A stretch of DNA of 64,000 nt from CBDCLY01 sp965218715 (GTDB taxonomy: Bacteria > Bacteroidota > Bacteroidia > Flavobacteriales_E > Vicingaceae). The stretch covers positions 21,587 through 85,586 of the forward strand of contig CBDCLY010000001.1 of NCBI GenBank assembly GCA_965218715.1, given 5' to 3'. The notes under the pieces were generated by a model. The model saw only the letters and a program-made list of their open reading frames with translations, was not told the DNA's origin and did not search any database. Shown piece by piece: positions 1 to 9,824 of this stretch (positions are counted from its first letter, which is position 1; each line of letters begins with the position of its first letter). The translations under genes were made by a program, and so were the position numbers.

Positions 1-873
1 GAAAATGCTCAATTTATTGGTGGCACATACGAATACAATGAAATCTGGGATTTAAAGATTTTGCAAGGAAGATACCTCACCGAAACAGAGAGCCAAGGAG
101 GCAGACCGGTTGCAGTGATTGGTGCTGATATTGGCGACAATTTATTTGGTGGCTTAGATCCGGTTGGCAAGCGGTTTAAGTTTAGGGGAAGAAAAGTTGA
201 AGTAATTGGCGTTTTAGAGAGAGAAGGAGAAAGCATGCTCGGTAACTCCAATGATAAAAATGTGTTTATTCCTTTGAATTTTGTAAGGAATGTTGCCGAC
301 ATCAAAAGCGAAAGTGCAGGGGCAACCATAATGGCTAAAACGAAGCCGAATGTGAGTAATGTTGAGTTGATGGACGAACTCACAGGTTTAATGCGGTCGA
401 TTCGAAAACTTAAACCTAAAGAAGCAGATAACTTTGCATTGAATCAATTAAGCATGTTGTCTCAAGGGGTTGAAAGCATGTTTGGAGTATTAAATACAGC
501 TGGTTTTGTAATTGGAATTTTTTCCATTATCGTGGGCGGATTTAGTATTGCCAACATCATGTTTGTTTCTGTAAAAGAAAGAACAAGCTTGATAGGAATA
601 CAAAAATCCTTAGGTGCAAAAAATTACTTCATCCTTTGTCAATTCTTATTTGAATCTGTTTTCCTTTGCCTAATTGGCGGAGCAGTAGGTTTGTTTCTCA
701 TCTTTTTAGGAACTCTTGTGCTCACCTATGGAGCAGACTTTGAAGTCAATATGGGGCTCAATAATGTAATACTCGGACTGAGTATTTCTGCAGGAATAGG
801 AATTATATCTGGAATTGTACCTTCTTGGGTTGCTAGTCGCCTAGACCCGGTTGAGGCCATCAGAGCCAATTAG
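1..873 (+). CDS. ABC transporter permease, MacB/FtsX family (C-terminal part)
   Basis: The reading frame is open from the first base, so the start lies left of the window and 290 residues are visible. The first ~130 residues look like the extracytoplasmic MacB core domain (GxxVAVIGADIGDNLFGG, then GKRFKFRGRKVEVIGVL). Three hydrophobic segments follow at about 161-190, 212-240 and 258-278, the standard FtsX layout, with the family ending LDPVEAIRAN. MacB-type permeases work with an ATPase to move lipoproteins, peptides or drugs, or to couple ATP hydrolysis to periplasmic machinery. The substrate cannot be told here because the partner genes are outside the window. The stop overlaps the convergent mfd stop by 4 bases. 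Confidence 0.9.
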   Translation, partial: ENAQFIGGTYEYNEIWDLKILQGRYLTETESQGGRPVAVIGADIGDNLFGGLDPVGKRFKFRGRKVEVIGVLEREGESMLGNSNDKNVFIPLNFVRNVADIKSESAGATIMAKTKPNVSNVELMDELTGLMRSIRKLKPKEADNFALNQLSMLSQGVESMFGVLNTAGFVIGIFSIIVGGFSIANIMFVSVKERTSLIGIQKSLGAKNYFILCQFLFESVFLCLIGGAVGLFLIFLGTLVLTYGADFEVNMGLNNVILGLSISAGIGIISGIVPSWVASRLDPVEAIRAN

Positions 874-3800
874 TAGACGAGTTTTTCTTTTTCTAGTATT
901 CCACCCAATACATCTAATGTTTGTTGAATGCTGCTAACCTGCTCAAAAATTAATGAAAGACGTTCTCTTCTTTCTTTCAATTTACAAAGCTTCGGGTTTT
1001 GTTGTACAAATTGCAAAACCTTAGTAAAGGTAGGTGATTGATAATAAGGAGATTCCTGATTGGCAACAAAGTAGCAAACCAATTTTCTTTGCTTTAATAC
1101 TACTTTTTCAAGCCCAATTTCTTTCGCGAGCCATCTTAATTTAATGGCTTTAATCATCTCCTGCGTAGAAATTGGAATCGGTCCAAATCGATCAATTAAT
1201 TGCTCCTCAAAACCTTTCAGTTGACCCTCTTTTTCCATATTGTCAAGTTCCTTGTACAAATGAACCCGCTCTGTAATATTGCTTACATAGTCGTCTGGAA
1301 TTAGAATTTCTAGGTCGGTTTCTATCAAACAATCTTGAACAAAAGCATCTTGTATGTCTGCATACATGTCTTTGAATTCGGTTTCTTTCAATTCTTGAAT
1401 GGCTTCATTCAAAATCTTTTGGTACATATCAAAACCAATTTCAGACATGAATCCGCTTTGTTCTCCTCCCAATAAATTTCCAGCACCTCTAATGTCCAAA
1501 TCTTTCATTGCAATTTGAAAACCACTGCCTAAATCTGAAAATTGTTCTAATGCTTGAAGTCTTTTTCTAGCTTCTGAAGTTAGAGATACCATAGGTGGAG
1601 CCATTAAGTAGCAAAAGGCCTTTTTGTTTGATCTTCCAACTCGACCTCTCATCTGATGCAAATCACTCAGTCCAAAATTGTTTGCATTGTTGATGATGAT
1701 GGTATTGGCATTTGGAATGTCTAGCCCGCTCTCAATAATCGTTGTGGCCACCAAGACATCGTACTCCCCATTGATAAAGGCCATCATTCTTTCTTCTAAT
1801 TCTTCACCTTTCATCTGGCCATGACCAATCAAAACTCTTGCGTCTGGAACAAGCCTTTGAACCATTCCAGCAACTTCCTGAATGTTTTGAACTCGATTAT
1901 TAATGAAAAATACTTGACCTCCTCGGCTTACTTCGTAGGCAACAGCATCTCTAATTAGTTCTTCATTAAAGGTATGAACCTCAGTTAGAATCGGTTGTCT
2001 ATTTGGCGGGGGTGTGTTAATGACGGATAAATCTCTGGCTTGCATTAAAGAGAATTGCAAGGTTCTTGGAATTGGTGTTGCCGTTAATGTTAAGGTATCT
2101 ACGTCTACCTTCATGGTTTTCAGTTTGTCCTTGACCCCCACACCAAACTTTTGCTCTTCATCAATAATCAAAAGACCCAAGTCTTTAAAGTTTACATCCT
2201 TGCCAACAATTCTATGGGTTCCAATTAGAATGTCTATTTCACCATCACCTAATTTTTTTAGCGTCTCGTTTTGCTCCTTTCTAGTTCTAAATCGATTGAT
2301 GTAATCTACCTTAACTGGGAAGTCTTTGAAACGGTTTTTAAAGGTTTGAAAATGTTGCCAAGCCAAAATTGTTGTTGGAACCAATATTGCCACTTGTTTG
2401 CTATCTGCCACTGCCTTAAAGGCTGCTCTCACCGCAATTTCAGTTTTGCCAAATCCAACATCTCCGCAAATTAAACGGTCCATTGGTGTTTCTGATTCCA
2501 AATCAGCTTTTACATCTTGAGTGGCCTTGAATTGGTCTGGTGTATCTTCATATAGAAACGAAGCTTCCAATTCATTTTGAAGATAAGTGTCAGGTGAATA
2601 GGCAAATCCCTTTTTCGCCTTCCTTTCCGCATATAGCTTTATCAAGTCGAATGCTATTTCCTTGACCTGTTTTTTTGTTTTCTGTTTTAGTTTTTTCCAA
2701 GAATCTGAACCTAATCGGTCTATTCTAGGTGGCGTTCCATCTTTGCTCACATATTTTGAAATTCTATGCAAAGAATGGATACTAATGTAAAGTATGTCTT
2801 TGTTTTTATAAAGAATTCTAATGGCTTCTTGTGCTTTGCCTTCTACCATTATTTTTTCTAAGCCAGAGAATTTTCCTACGCCATGGTCAATGTGACTAAT
2901 GTAATCGCCTGGAACAAGATTGTTTAACTCTTTTAGGGTAATGGCTTGGTCTTTTTGTCTAAAACTCTCTTTCAACCTGAAGCGATGGTAGCGATCAAAG
3001 ATCTGATGGTCGGTATAAATGGCCAAGTTCAAATCTAAATCTATAAAACCTTCATGAATGGATAGGAGTTGAGTTTCCATTTTTGATTTTTGTCCTAAGT
3101 CTTCAAAGATGGCATAAAGTCGTTCAATTTGTTTGGCATTATTTGCCACGATTATGTTTTGAATTCCAGCTTCGGTATTTTGATTCAGGTTTTCACTTAA
3201 CAAATCAAAGTTTTTGTTGAAAGCTGGTTGAGCTTTGCTGTTGAACTCAACTTTTAGGTCATGTTCGAAATAGGTTTGGTTCCCAATTTCAATGGTATTT
3301 AAATTGGCGCAGGTTCTTATCAACTCATCCTTTCCAAGGAAAAGTTCATGCGGACTTTGGTGTTTTAAAGGAGATTCAATGGATTCAAACGCAGCTAAGG
3401 CCTTATCGAATTGCTGAGCAATTTTATCACGACAAATAGCAAAGTTTTTGAACCAGAACAAGCTATTGCTTGGCATGAACTCAAATATGGAAACCCGCTT
3501 TTCTGTTTCTTTGCTTTCCTGAATATTTGGCAGAATGGCAATTGATTCAAGAGGTTTAATCGAAATTTGTGAACCTGGATCAAATAATCGTATGGATTCA
3601 ATTTCATCGCCATACAATTCAATTCTGTAGGGGTTCTCGTTGGCAAAGGAATAGATGTCTAGTATTCCTCCCCTTACACTAAATTCTCCAGGATTTCCTA
3701 CAAAATCACAACGCTCGAAACCGTATTCAATTAAAGTTTCAATTAGGAATTCCTGATCCAGCTGATCTCCTAAATTGATGCTTAAGGTCTTTGCTTTTAA

Positions 3801-4211
3801 ATCCAGTTCTGTAACTACCTGTTCGCTCAAAGCCTCTGGATAAGTAACTACAAAAATTTGTTGTTCACGGGCGCTTAAGCGATTCAAAACTTCTGCTCTT
3901 AGAAGAATGTTCGCATTGTCTGTTTGTTCTAAGCTATAGGCTCTTTTGTATGAAGATGGGTAGAACAATGCTCTACTGCCCACTAAAGATTCCAAATCGT
4001 TTAAGAAATAGGCGGCTTCTTCTTTATCTGGCAGCACAAACAGTTGGTGAACAGGCAAATTCTTTGAAATGCCATAAGCTAAAAAGCTTGGAAGACTTCC
4101 TAGGGCATCACTAAAATGGACATGAGAGGTCATTGAATCTTTAAATAATTCGCAGCATTTTTTCAAGCGTCCATCTTCAGAATAGATGGATTTTATGTCC
4201 TCAATCTTCAT
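870..4211 (-). CDS. mfd: Transcription-repair coupling factor Mfd
   Basis: The 1113-residue protein has the full Mfd layout. A degenerate UvrB-like N-terminal region is followed by the RNA polymerase-interacting domain at about 432-500 (PGDYISHIDHGVGKFSG). The RecG-like translocase has Walker A near 583 (GDVGFGKTE), a DEEQ box near 683, TATPIPRTL, and motif VI near 852 (QMRGRVGRSNK). A C-terminal TRCF domain ends the protein. Mfd dislodges RNA polymerase stalled at lesions and recruits UvrA. The ATG start is followed by a normal N-terminus, and a TAGATTTG element lies only 6 bases upstream of it, so the message may be leaderless. Confidence 0.97.
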   Translation of the reverse strand: MKIEDIKSIYSEDGRLKKCCELFKDSMTSHVHFSDALGSLPSFLAYGISKNLPVHQLFVLPDKEEAAYFLNDLESLVGSRALFYPSSYKRAYSLEQTDNANILLRAEVLNRLSAREQQIFVVTYPEALSEQVVTELDLKAKTLSINLGDQLDQEFLIETLIEYGFERCDFVGNPGEFSVRGGILDIYSFANENPYRIELYGDEIESIRLFDPGSQISIKPLESIAILPNIQESKETEKRVSIFEFMPSNSLFWFKNFAICRDKIAQQFDKALAAFESIESPLKHQSPHELFLGKDELIRTCANLNTIEIGNQTYFEHDLKVEFNSKAQPAFNKNFDLLSENLNQNTEAGIQNIIVANNAKQIERLYAIFEDLGQKSKMETQLLSIHEGFIDLDLNLAIYTDHQIFDRYHRFRLKESFRQKDQAITLKELNNLVPGDYISHIDHGVGKFSGLEKIMVEGKAQEAIRILYKNKDILYISIHSLHRISKYVSKDGTPPRIDRLGSDSWKKLKQKTKKQVKEIAFDLIKLYAERKAKKGFAYSPDTYLQNELEASFLYEDTPDQFKATQDVKADLESETPMDRLICGDVGFGKTEIAVRAAFKAVADSKQVAILVPTTILAWQHFQTFKNRFKDFPVKVDYINRFRTRKEQNETLKKLGDGEIDILIGTHRIVGKDVNFKDLGLLIIDEEQKFGVGVKDKLKTMKVDVDTLTLTATPIPRTLQFSLMQARDLSVINTPPPNRQPILTEVHTFNEELIRDAVAYEVSRGGQVFFINNRVQNIQEVAGMVQRLVPDARVLIGHGQMKGEELEERMMAFINGEYDVLVATTIIESGLDIPNANTIIINNANNFGLSDLHQMRGRVGRSNKKAFCYLMAPPMVSLTSEARKRLQALEQFSDLGSGFQIAMKDLDIRGAGNLLGGEQSGFMSEIGFDMYQKILNEAIQELKETEFKDMYADIQDAFVQDCLIETDLEILIPDDYVSNITERVHLYKELDNMEKEGQLKGFEEQLIDRFGPIPISTQEMIKAIKLRWLAKEIGLEKVVLKQRKLVCYFVANQESPYYQSPTFTKVLQFVQQNPKLCKLKERRERLSLIFEQVSSIQQTLDVLGGILEKEKLVY

Positions 4212-4217
4212 TCAATA

Positions 4218-4225
4218 CAAATCTA
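4218..4225 (-). promoter_or_regulatory. Candidate -7 element for mfd
   Basis: On the minus strand this reads TAGATTTG, an exact match to the Bacteroidota -7 consensus TAnnTTTG. Only 6 bases separate it from the mfd ATG, so transcription would begin at or next to the start codon. No TTG at the expected -33 spacing was found. Confidence 0.45.
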
Positions 4226-4283
4226 CTCCTAAAGAACAGAAAGATTGATTAAGTGTTTAAAATTCCAAGAATTTAATTGAGAA

Positions 4284-6017
4284 TTATCTACAGTTTTTTT
4301 GATGAGCAGCTTTTGCTTCCAAGCTTCCTAACTGACTCGCTTTTAAGAATTCTTTGCAGGCCTTGTCCTTTTGATTCATCCGCTGCGCCAACATTCCGTT
4401 TAGGAAATATGCAGGAGCATAGTTTGGGTTCAATTCTAAGGCTGAGTTTATTGCCATTTCAGCCATTTCAAAGTTTGTTTCTCTGGCATAAATTAAAGCT
4501 AAATTAGTATAGGCATCTTCTCTTGGCCTAATTGAGATGCTGTTGATGAAATCTTCCTTAGCCTTTATGTTCTTGCCCAATTTTGCCAATTCATTTCCTC
4601 TGTTAAAATAAGCATCTGGATGAGGTTTTAGTTGGATCGCTTTTGAGAAATCTGCTAAAGCTTTTTCACTTAGATTTTGTTGTGCGAAGGCATTTCCTCG
4701 ATTGGAGTATGCGTCTGCGTAATTTGCTTTGAGCTGTATGGCCGTTGAAAAATGTTGGATTGCTTCTTTAGTAGCGTTTTTCCCCATTTTATAAGCGCCA
4801 AGATTATTATGTGCCTGAGCTACATTAGGAAATTGCTCCAAAACGTTTTCCCAAATCGTTTGATCGTTTTCCCAAATTAAACTTCTCTGATGGCTTAAGT
4901 ACCCAAGGTAAAGTAGGACTGGAATTGCAAAGTACATGGTCCTTTTCCCCTTTGGGATTATTCTGGATAAAATGATTAAAAACCCTATTATAGAAAAGTA
5001 TAAATACCTATCGGTAGTCAATTGATTTCCAATTGCAATGACCTGGATGACTAATACGATATTGATTAAATAGAAACCTGAACCAAGAATAAGGAAGCTG
5101 GAACTTCTATTTTTCCAAAGGAGAAAAGCCATCCCAACTAATAAAACTGGGCTTAGGTAAAATGCCAATGGAAGTCTTCCATTAACAATTTCTGGATAGG
5201 GGTAAAAAACAGATAAATCTATAGGAAAAAGAAATTTAGTTGGATAAAACAACAAAGAATATGCGCTTAGAAATATGCGCTGAACACCTTCAAAACTTTG
5301 GCTCAAATCGGAAAGGTGGCCGGCAGTATCTCGACTCATTATTGTGATGATTCCGAATAGAATGGAAAGTCCGAATAGAGGGATCTTTTCTAAAACAGTT
5401 TTTCGATTCAAATTTCCTTTCCATAAGTCAAGTAGCAAAAGTGCAAGGGGGAAACTTACTGCCATCGATTTGGATAGCAAGGCCGCTAAGAAACAAAGGA
5501 TTACTGCAATGCTTTGCCTTCCTTTTCTCAAATACAAGATCAACCCCAATAAAAAGAAAAAGCTAGAGCATAAGGTGCTAAATGCAGAAACCCAAACTAT
5601 AGTCTCAACTTGAATCGGATGAAGGGCAAAAACTAAACTTAGAACGAACCCGAGGGATGGATCAATTTTTAATAAAAGCAATAAGCGATAAACTAGGTAG
5701 CTGTTCAAGCAATGAAAGCACAAGCTAAGCAAGTGAAATGCGAAAGGTTTTAATCCAAAAAGACTGGCAATTCCTAAGTAAAAAAAGCTGCTTAAGGCTT
5801 GATACATCCCTACTGCTGTAGTAGAAAAAATTCCCTTGATGTTTTCCCAAGAAAAATTTTGCAACAAAGGATTTTGTGCAACCTGTTCTTGGTCGTCCAA
5901 TTGGGTAAAATCAAAAAAAATAGATTGCTGAAACACCAGCAATAACACCCCAAATAGCAGAAGTATTCCTGCTACATGCTGCCAAAGATGAAAAGCCTTA
6001 AGATTATGGTCTGACAT
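4284..6017 (-). CDS. Multi-pass membrane protein with C-terminal TPRs, TMTC/GT-C-like
   Basis: The protein has 577 residues. The first ~385 are strongly hydrophobic (about ten membrane segments) and the rest is a run of tetratricopeptide repeats (about 395-575, e.g. ADAYSNRGNAFAQQ). The first loop carries LDDQEQVAQNP and a later loop HPIQVETIVWVSA. Both resemble the acidic-pair loop and the HPxxxExVxWV motif of TMTC-type O-mannosyltransferases and related GT-C proteins. The likely role is transfer of sugar from a lipid carrier to an exported protein, with the TPRs binding a partner; this is inference from architecture. It starts 30 bases after fbp and may be co-transcribed with it. Confidence 0.7.
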   Translation of the reverse strand: MSDHNLKAFHLWQHVAGILLLFGVLLLVFQQSIFFDFTQLDDQEQVAQNPLLQNFSWENIKGIFSTTAVGMYQALSSFFYLGIASLFGLKPFAFHLLSLCFHCLNSYLVYRLLLLLKIDPSLGFVLSLVFALHPIQVETIVWVSAFSTLCSSFFFLLGLILYLRKGRQSIAVILCFLAALLSKSMAVSFPLALLLLDLWKGNLNRKTVLEKIPLFGLSILFGIITIMSRDTAGHLSDLSQSFEGVQRIFLSAYSLLFYPTKFLFPIDLSVFYPYPEIVNGRLPLAFYLSPVLLVGMAFLLWKNRSSSFLILGSGFYLINIVLVIQVIAIGNQLTTDRYLYFSIIGFLIILSRIIPKGKRTMYFAIPVLLYLGYLSHQRSLIWENDQTIWENVLEQFPNVAQAHNNLGAYKMGKNATKEAIQHFSTAIQLKANYADAYSNRGNAFAQQNLSEKALADFSKAIQLKPHPDAYFNRGNELAKLGKNIKAKEDFINSISIRPREDAYTNLALIYARETNFEMAEMAINSALELNPNYAPAYFLNGMLAQRMNQKDKACKEFLKASQLGSLEAKAAHQKNCR

Positions 6018-6047
6018 TTTTTTTCTTTGTCAGCTAAGGTAAGAGAT

Positions 6048-7040
6048 TTAGGATTTAAGGTATTGGTCTACCATGTTCTTAGATCCTAAGATACACGGGA
6101 TCCTTTGGTGCAATTCTGTTGGGTCAATTTCTAAAATTCTTTTTTCTCCATCGCTTGCTGTACCTCCAGCTTGTTCAACAATAAATGCAATTGGATTGCA
6201 TTCGTATAAAAGTCTGAGTTTACCATTTGGTGCTTTTGTGGTGGAAGGGTAAATAAATATTCCTCCTTTGATAATGTTTCTATGAATATCGGCCACCATT
6301 GAGGCGATGTATCTTGCTGAATATGGCCTTTTACTCGCTGGATCTTCAGCTTTACAATAATTGATATAATTGTTTACTTGTTGATCACAATACACCAAAT
6401 TGCCTTCATTGATGGAGTAGATATTCCCATTTTCTGGCACTTTCATGTCGGGATGTGATAAACAATATTCTCCTATTGAAGGGTCTAAAGTAAATCCATT
6501 TACTCCTTTGCCAGTAGTGTAAACCAGCATGGTAGATGAACCATAAATGATATATCCTGCTGCCACCTGTTCGTCGCCTTTTTGCAAGAAATCATCAATA
6601 TTGGCTAGGGTTCCTATAGCAGATTTTCTGCGGTAGATGCTAAAGATCGTTCCAATCGAAACATTAACATCAATGTTAGAAGAACCGTCAAGTGGGTCAA
6701 AGCTAACCACATACTTTCCTTGCATAGAAGCTTCATTATCGAAGGCAACAAAGTCATCATTTTCTTCTGATGCAATTGCACAAGCTTCTCCACCATTTCT
6801 CAATGCAGAAATGAATTGTTCATCGGCAAAAACATCTAATTTTTGCTGGGTCTCCCCTTGAATGTTCTCTTGTTGAGTAGCACCAAGAATGTTGGCTAAT
6901 CCTGCTTTGTTGACTTCTCTGTTTACAATTTTAGAAGCAATTACTATGTCGTTTAACAACCTAGTTAACTCACCTGTTGCAAATTTGAAATCCTCTTGTC
7001 GTTCAATTATGAACTCACTTAATGTCTTGACACCACTCAT
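6048..7040 (-). CDS. fbp: Fructose-1,6-bisphosphatase, class I
   Basis: The 330-residue enzyme hydrolyses fructose-1,6-bisphosphate to fructose-6-phosphate, the committed step of gluconeogenesis. It shows the metal-site motif DPLDGSSNIDVNVSIGT, the upstream ASEENDD acidic patch, GGIFIYPST, and KLRLLYECNPIAFIVEQAGG, covering the class I signature and allosteric fold. The start is the ATG of MSGVKTLSEF, where family homology begins. A longer frame to a TTG at 7103 would add 21 unlike residues. It is divergent from the acetyltransferase gene. Confidence 0.96.
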   Translation of the reverse strand: MSGVKTLSEFIIERQEDFKFATGELTRLLNDIVIASKIVNREVNKAGLANILGATQQENIQGETQQKLDVFADEQFISALRNGGEACAIASEENDDFVAFDNEASMQGKYVVSFDPLDGSSNIDVNVSIGTIFSIYRRKSAIGTLANIDDFLQKGDEQVAAGYIIYGSSTMLVYTTGKGVNGFTLDPSIGEYCLSHPDMKVPENGNIYSINEGNLVYCDQQVNNYINYCKAEDPASKRPYSARYIASMVADIHRNIIKGGIFIYPSTTKAPNGKLRLLYECNPIAFIVEQAGGTASDGEKRILEIDPTELHQRIPCILGSKNMVDQYLKS

Positions 7041-7119
7041 ATTATTCTGTAAAATTTTAGCAAATATCGGAATTTGCTTTCGACTAAAAATCATGGTTTC
7101 CAATTGTCTTTTCCATGTT

Positions 7120-7127
7120 TATCTTTG
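7120..7127 (+). promoter_or_regulatory. Candidate -7 element for the acetyltransferase-aspartate kinase pair
   Basis: The sequence TATCTTTG matches TAnnTTTG exactly. It ends 7 bases before the ATG at 7135, implying a leaderless or nearly leaderless message. No convincing -33 TTG is visible. Confidence 0.45.
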
Positions 7128-7134
7128 TGGCCTT

Positions 7135-7620
7135 ATGAGTGAGTTTATTGTTAGAAAAGGGGAGAAGAAAGATTGTCGAGAGGCAATTGAACTGATTAAA
7201 GAATTGGCCATTTATGAAAAGGCTGAAGATGAGGCTATATTAAAGCCCCAAGACCTAGAAAGAGATGGTTTTGGAGAGCTGCCAAAATTTGGATTATTGG
7301 TGGCTGAGTCGAAAGGAAAAGTGATAGGTATTTCATTGTTTTATGAGAAATATTCTACTTGGAAGGGTTCATGTTTGTACTTGGAAGACCTTGTGGTAAC
7401 GAAAGAGAAACGAGGAATAGGAGCAGGGAAAGCATTGTTTGAAGCAACGGTTAAAGAAGCGAAGAATAGAAATGCAGGCAGAATGGAATGGCAAGTATTA
7501 GATTGGAATGCACCCGCTATTGGCTTTTATAAAAACTATGGGGCAGACATTGATGAGTCTTGGTACAATGGTCGATTTAATCGACAACAAATTGATGAAT
7601 TAACACAATCATTTTCATGA
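7135..7620 (+). CDS. GNAT-family N-acetyltransferase
   Basis: The 161-residue protein has a typical GNAT fold. The acetyl-CoA loop is RGIGAGKALF, preceded by the strand LYLEDLVVTKEK, and the C-terminal part is WNAPAIGFYKNYGA. The spacing and the N-terminal IRELAxYEK-like region resemble the diamine (spermidine/spermine) acetyltransferase branch, but the substrate is not certain. The start is the ATG at 7135, where homology begins; the frame is open further upstream but runs antisense into fbp. Its stop overlaps the aspartate kinase start (ATGA), so the two are translationally coupled. Confidence 0.88.
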   Translation: MSEFIVRKGEKKDCREAIELIKELAIYEKAEDEAILKPQDLERDGFGELPKFGLLVAESKGKVIGISLFYEKYSTWKGSCLYLEDLVVTKEKRGIGAGKALFEATVKEAKNRNAGRMEWQVLDWNAPAIGFYKNYGADIDESWYNGRFNRQQIDELTQSFS

Positions 7621-8885
7621 GGGTATTTAAATTTGGTGGAGCCTCTGTAAAAGATGCTGATGGGGTTAGAAATATTGCCTCTATATTAAATGAGTTTAAT
7701 GGCTCAAGAACTGTACTAATTGTTTCTGCCATGGGGAAAATGACCAATGCCCTCGAAAAATTGGCACATTCCTTTTTTGAAAGAGATAAACCTGCAGTTG
7801 AGGAACAATTGATGGCAATTAGAAAATTCCATGAGGGAATAGTTGAAGAACTTTTTGGTGATAAAAATCAAGCTCTAATTGATGATTTGCACAATACTTT
7901 TGTAGAGCTAGAATGGCAGCTAGAGGATGATCCAGTTGGGACCTTTGATTTTGAATACGATCAAATTGTGTGCATAGGGGAGATGTTATCGACTAAGATT
8001 GTTGCCGCTTATTTAAATTCCAAGGAGCAACATTGCAAATGGGTCGATGTTCGTGGTTTAGTGAGAACCGACAATAATTACCGAAATGCAAATGTAGATT
8101 GGCAATTGAGCGAAAAACAGATTAAAGAAAGTATTCTGGAGAAAAATAGAGGGGTGAATCTTTTTGTTACTCAAGGATTTGTTGGGGGCACATCAGAAAA
8201 TTTCTCAAGTACATTAGGGCGAGAAGGTTCAGATTTTACTGCAGCGATTTTCGCGAATGCATTAGATGCAGAAGATGTTGTAATTTGGAAAGATGTGGAA
8301 GGCATGTTAAATGCAGACCCTAAGTATTATGATCACCCAGTTAAACTGAATCAAATTTCTTACAAAGAAGCAGTTGAGTTGGCTTATTTTGGTGCATCAG
8401 TAATTCACCCAAAAACAATAAAGCCCCTTCAAAATAAAAACATTCCTCTTTGGGTAAAATCATTTTTGAACCCCCTGAATAAAGGCAGCATTATTAATGG
8501 TGATGAAAGCAGCGACCAGTTGATCCCCTCCTATATTCACAAAGAAAATCAATGCTTGATTTCAATCGCTCCAAAGGATTTTTCTTTTATCGATGAGAAA
8601 AGTTTGGCTCAAATTTTTGAGGCTTTTGCATCTGCAAAAATTGGAATAAACGTGATGCAAAATTCTGCCATTAGCTTTAGTGTTTGCCTAGACAACACAG
8701 GTAATGACTTGAGCCTTTTAATGGAAAGTATTAAGGAGAATTATGAGGTCAAATTCAACTCATCGCTTACTTTAATTACTATCCGTCATTATAATGATGA
8801 GATAATAGCTGAATTATTAATAGGAAAGAAAGTGTACATGACCCAAAGAACAAGGTCAACAGCTAGGTTTGTGGTGAGTGATTAG
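7617..8885 (+). CDS. lysC: Aspartate kinase, monofunctional
   Basis: The 422-residue protein phosphorylates aspartate, the first step towards lysine, threonine and methionine. It begins with the kinase motif KFGGASVKD and carries LGREGSDFTAAIFANAL, VVIWKDVEGM and NADPKYY of the amino-acid kinase fold. A C-terminal ACT-like region starts near 315 (QCLISIAPKDFSF, INVMQNSAISFSV) and probably gives feedback control. It is not fused to homoserine dehydrogenase. It overlaps the upstream acetyltransferase by 4 bases and the convergent dehydrogenase gene by 23 bases. Confidence 0.93.
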   Translation: MRVFKFGGASVKDADGVRNIASILNEFNGSRTVLIVSAMGKMTNALEKLAHSFFERDKPAVEEQLMAIRKFHEGIVEELFGDKNQALIDDLHNTFVELEWQLEDDPVGTFDFEYDQIVCIGEMLSTKIVAAYLNSKEQHCKWVDVRGLVRTDNNYRNANVDWQLSEKQIKESILEKNRGVNLFVTQGFVGGTSENFSSTLGREGSDFTAAIFANALDAEDVVIWKDVEGMLNADPKYYDHPVKLNQISYKEAVELAYFGASVIHPKTIKPLQNKNIPLWVKSFLNPLNKGSIINGDESSDQLIPSYIHKENQCLISIAPKDFSFIDEKSLAQIFEAFASAKIGINVMQNSAISFSVCLDNTGNDLSLLMESIKENYEVKFNSSLTLITIRHYNDEIIAELLIGKKVYMTQRTRSTARFVVSD

Positions 8886-9819
8886 CCAAAATTTTGTCTG
8901 CCAATACGCTTGCCAGTTTTTCATATGATTCTACTGTCCAACCTGCCACATGAGGACTCAGGATTACGCGTTTATCATTTAGTAATTCTTTCAAGCTTTT
9001 GTTTTGTTCTTCCGAGTCTAATTGTTCAAAGGAGCTAGTTTCAAATTCCAAGACATCCAAACATGCCCCCTTTACTTTATTGTCATTCAGAGCAGCAATC
9101 AAATCTTTTATTTTAAGATGCTTTCCTCGTGCTGTATTGATAATAAAGATTGGTTTTTTGAATTTTCTGATGAAATCTAGATCAACTAAAAACCTAGTCT
9201 CCTCCGTAAATGGCAAGTGAATGGAAAGAATGTCTGTGGTTTCAAATAATTCTTCCATCTTCACTTCTCTTACAAATTGTGAACTAAAACCAGTCTTGTA
9301 TTTATCATAAGCGATGGTGTTTACACCAAAACCAATCAATCTTTCAGAAAAGGCTTGGCCCATGTTTCCATAGCCAAGAATGCCAACAGTTTTCCCCTTT
9401 AATTCTAGGCCTCTATTCCCTTCTCTGTCCCAAATTCCTTGACGCACTTCCATGTCGCCTTTTGTCAAATTATTAAACAAAGAAAGCAACATACCCGTGG
9501 CATGCTCAGCAACTGCATCTTTGTTGCCTTCTGGAGAATTGTAGCATTTAATGCCTAAATCTTTTGCTAAACTTAAATTGATATTTTCCATGCCGGCTCC
9601 AGATCTGGCAATCCATTTTAAATTTGGTGCAAGGGATACAATTTCTTGGTTTACAAGAAATCGACTTCTAATGACGATGCCTTCAGCTTTTGTTAGAATA
9701 GCAGGCAATTCTTCTCTTTTAGATTGACTGTGCCATTCACAATTAAAACCAGCTTGATTAAGTCGGTCAAACAAAATTGGATGGACACTGTCGAGGAAGA
9801 TGACTTTCTTTTGGCTCAT
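8863..9819 (-). CDS. D-2-hydroxyacid dehydrogenase, NAD-dependent
   Basis: The 318-residue protein is of the D-isomer-specific 2-hydroxyacid dehydrogenase family. It shows the Rossmann motif GILGYGNMGQAFSERL, the catalytic arginine in NTARGKHLK, an acidic residue in VLEFE, and the catalytic histidine in LSPHVAGWT. It has no ACT domain. A second family member (serA) lies at 42.9 kb beside serC, so this one is probably not the serine enzyme; glycerate or another 2-oxoacid is possible. The start is the ATG of MSQKKVIFLD. An upstream TTG would overlap mgtE by 10 bases. It follows mgtE by 5 bases. Confidence 0.88.
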   Translation of the reverse strand: MSQKKVIFLDSVHPILFDRLNQAGFNCEWHSQSKREELPAILTKAEGIVIRSRFLVNQEIVSLAPNLKWIARSGAGMENINLSLAKDLGIKCYNSPEGNKDAVAEHATGMLLSLFNNLTKGDMEVRQGIWDREGNRGLELKGKTVGILGYGNMGQAFSERLIGFGVNTIAYDKYKTGFSSQFVREVKMEELFETTDILSIHLPFTEETRFLVDLDFIRKFKKPIFIINTARGKHLKIKDLIAALNDNKVKGACLDVLEFETSSFEQLDSEEQNKSLKELLNDKRVILSPHVAGWTVESYEKLASVLADKILANHSPQT

Positions 9820-9824
9820 GATTC

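Noticed and set aside
7041..7103. Longer N-terminus for fructose-1,6-bisphosphatase
   Set aside because: It needs a TTG start and adds 21 residues that do not resemble the family; homology begins at the ATG at 7040.
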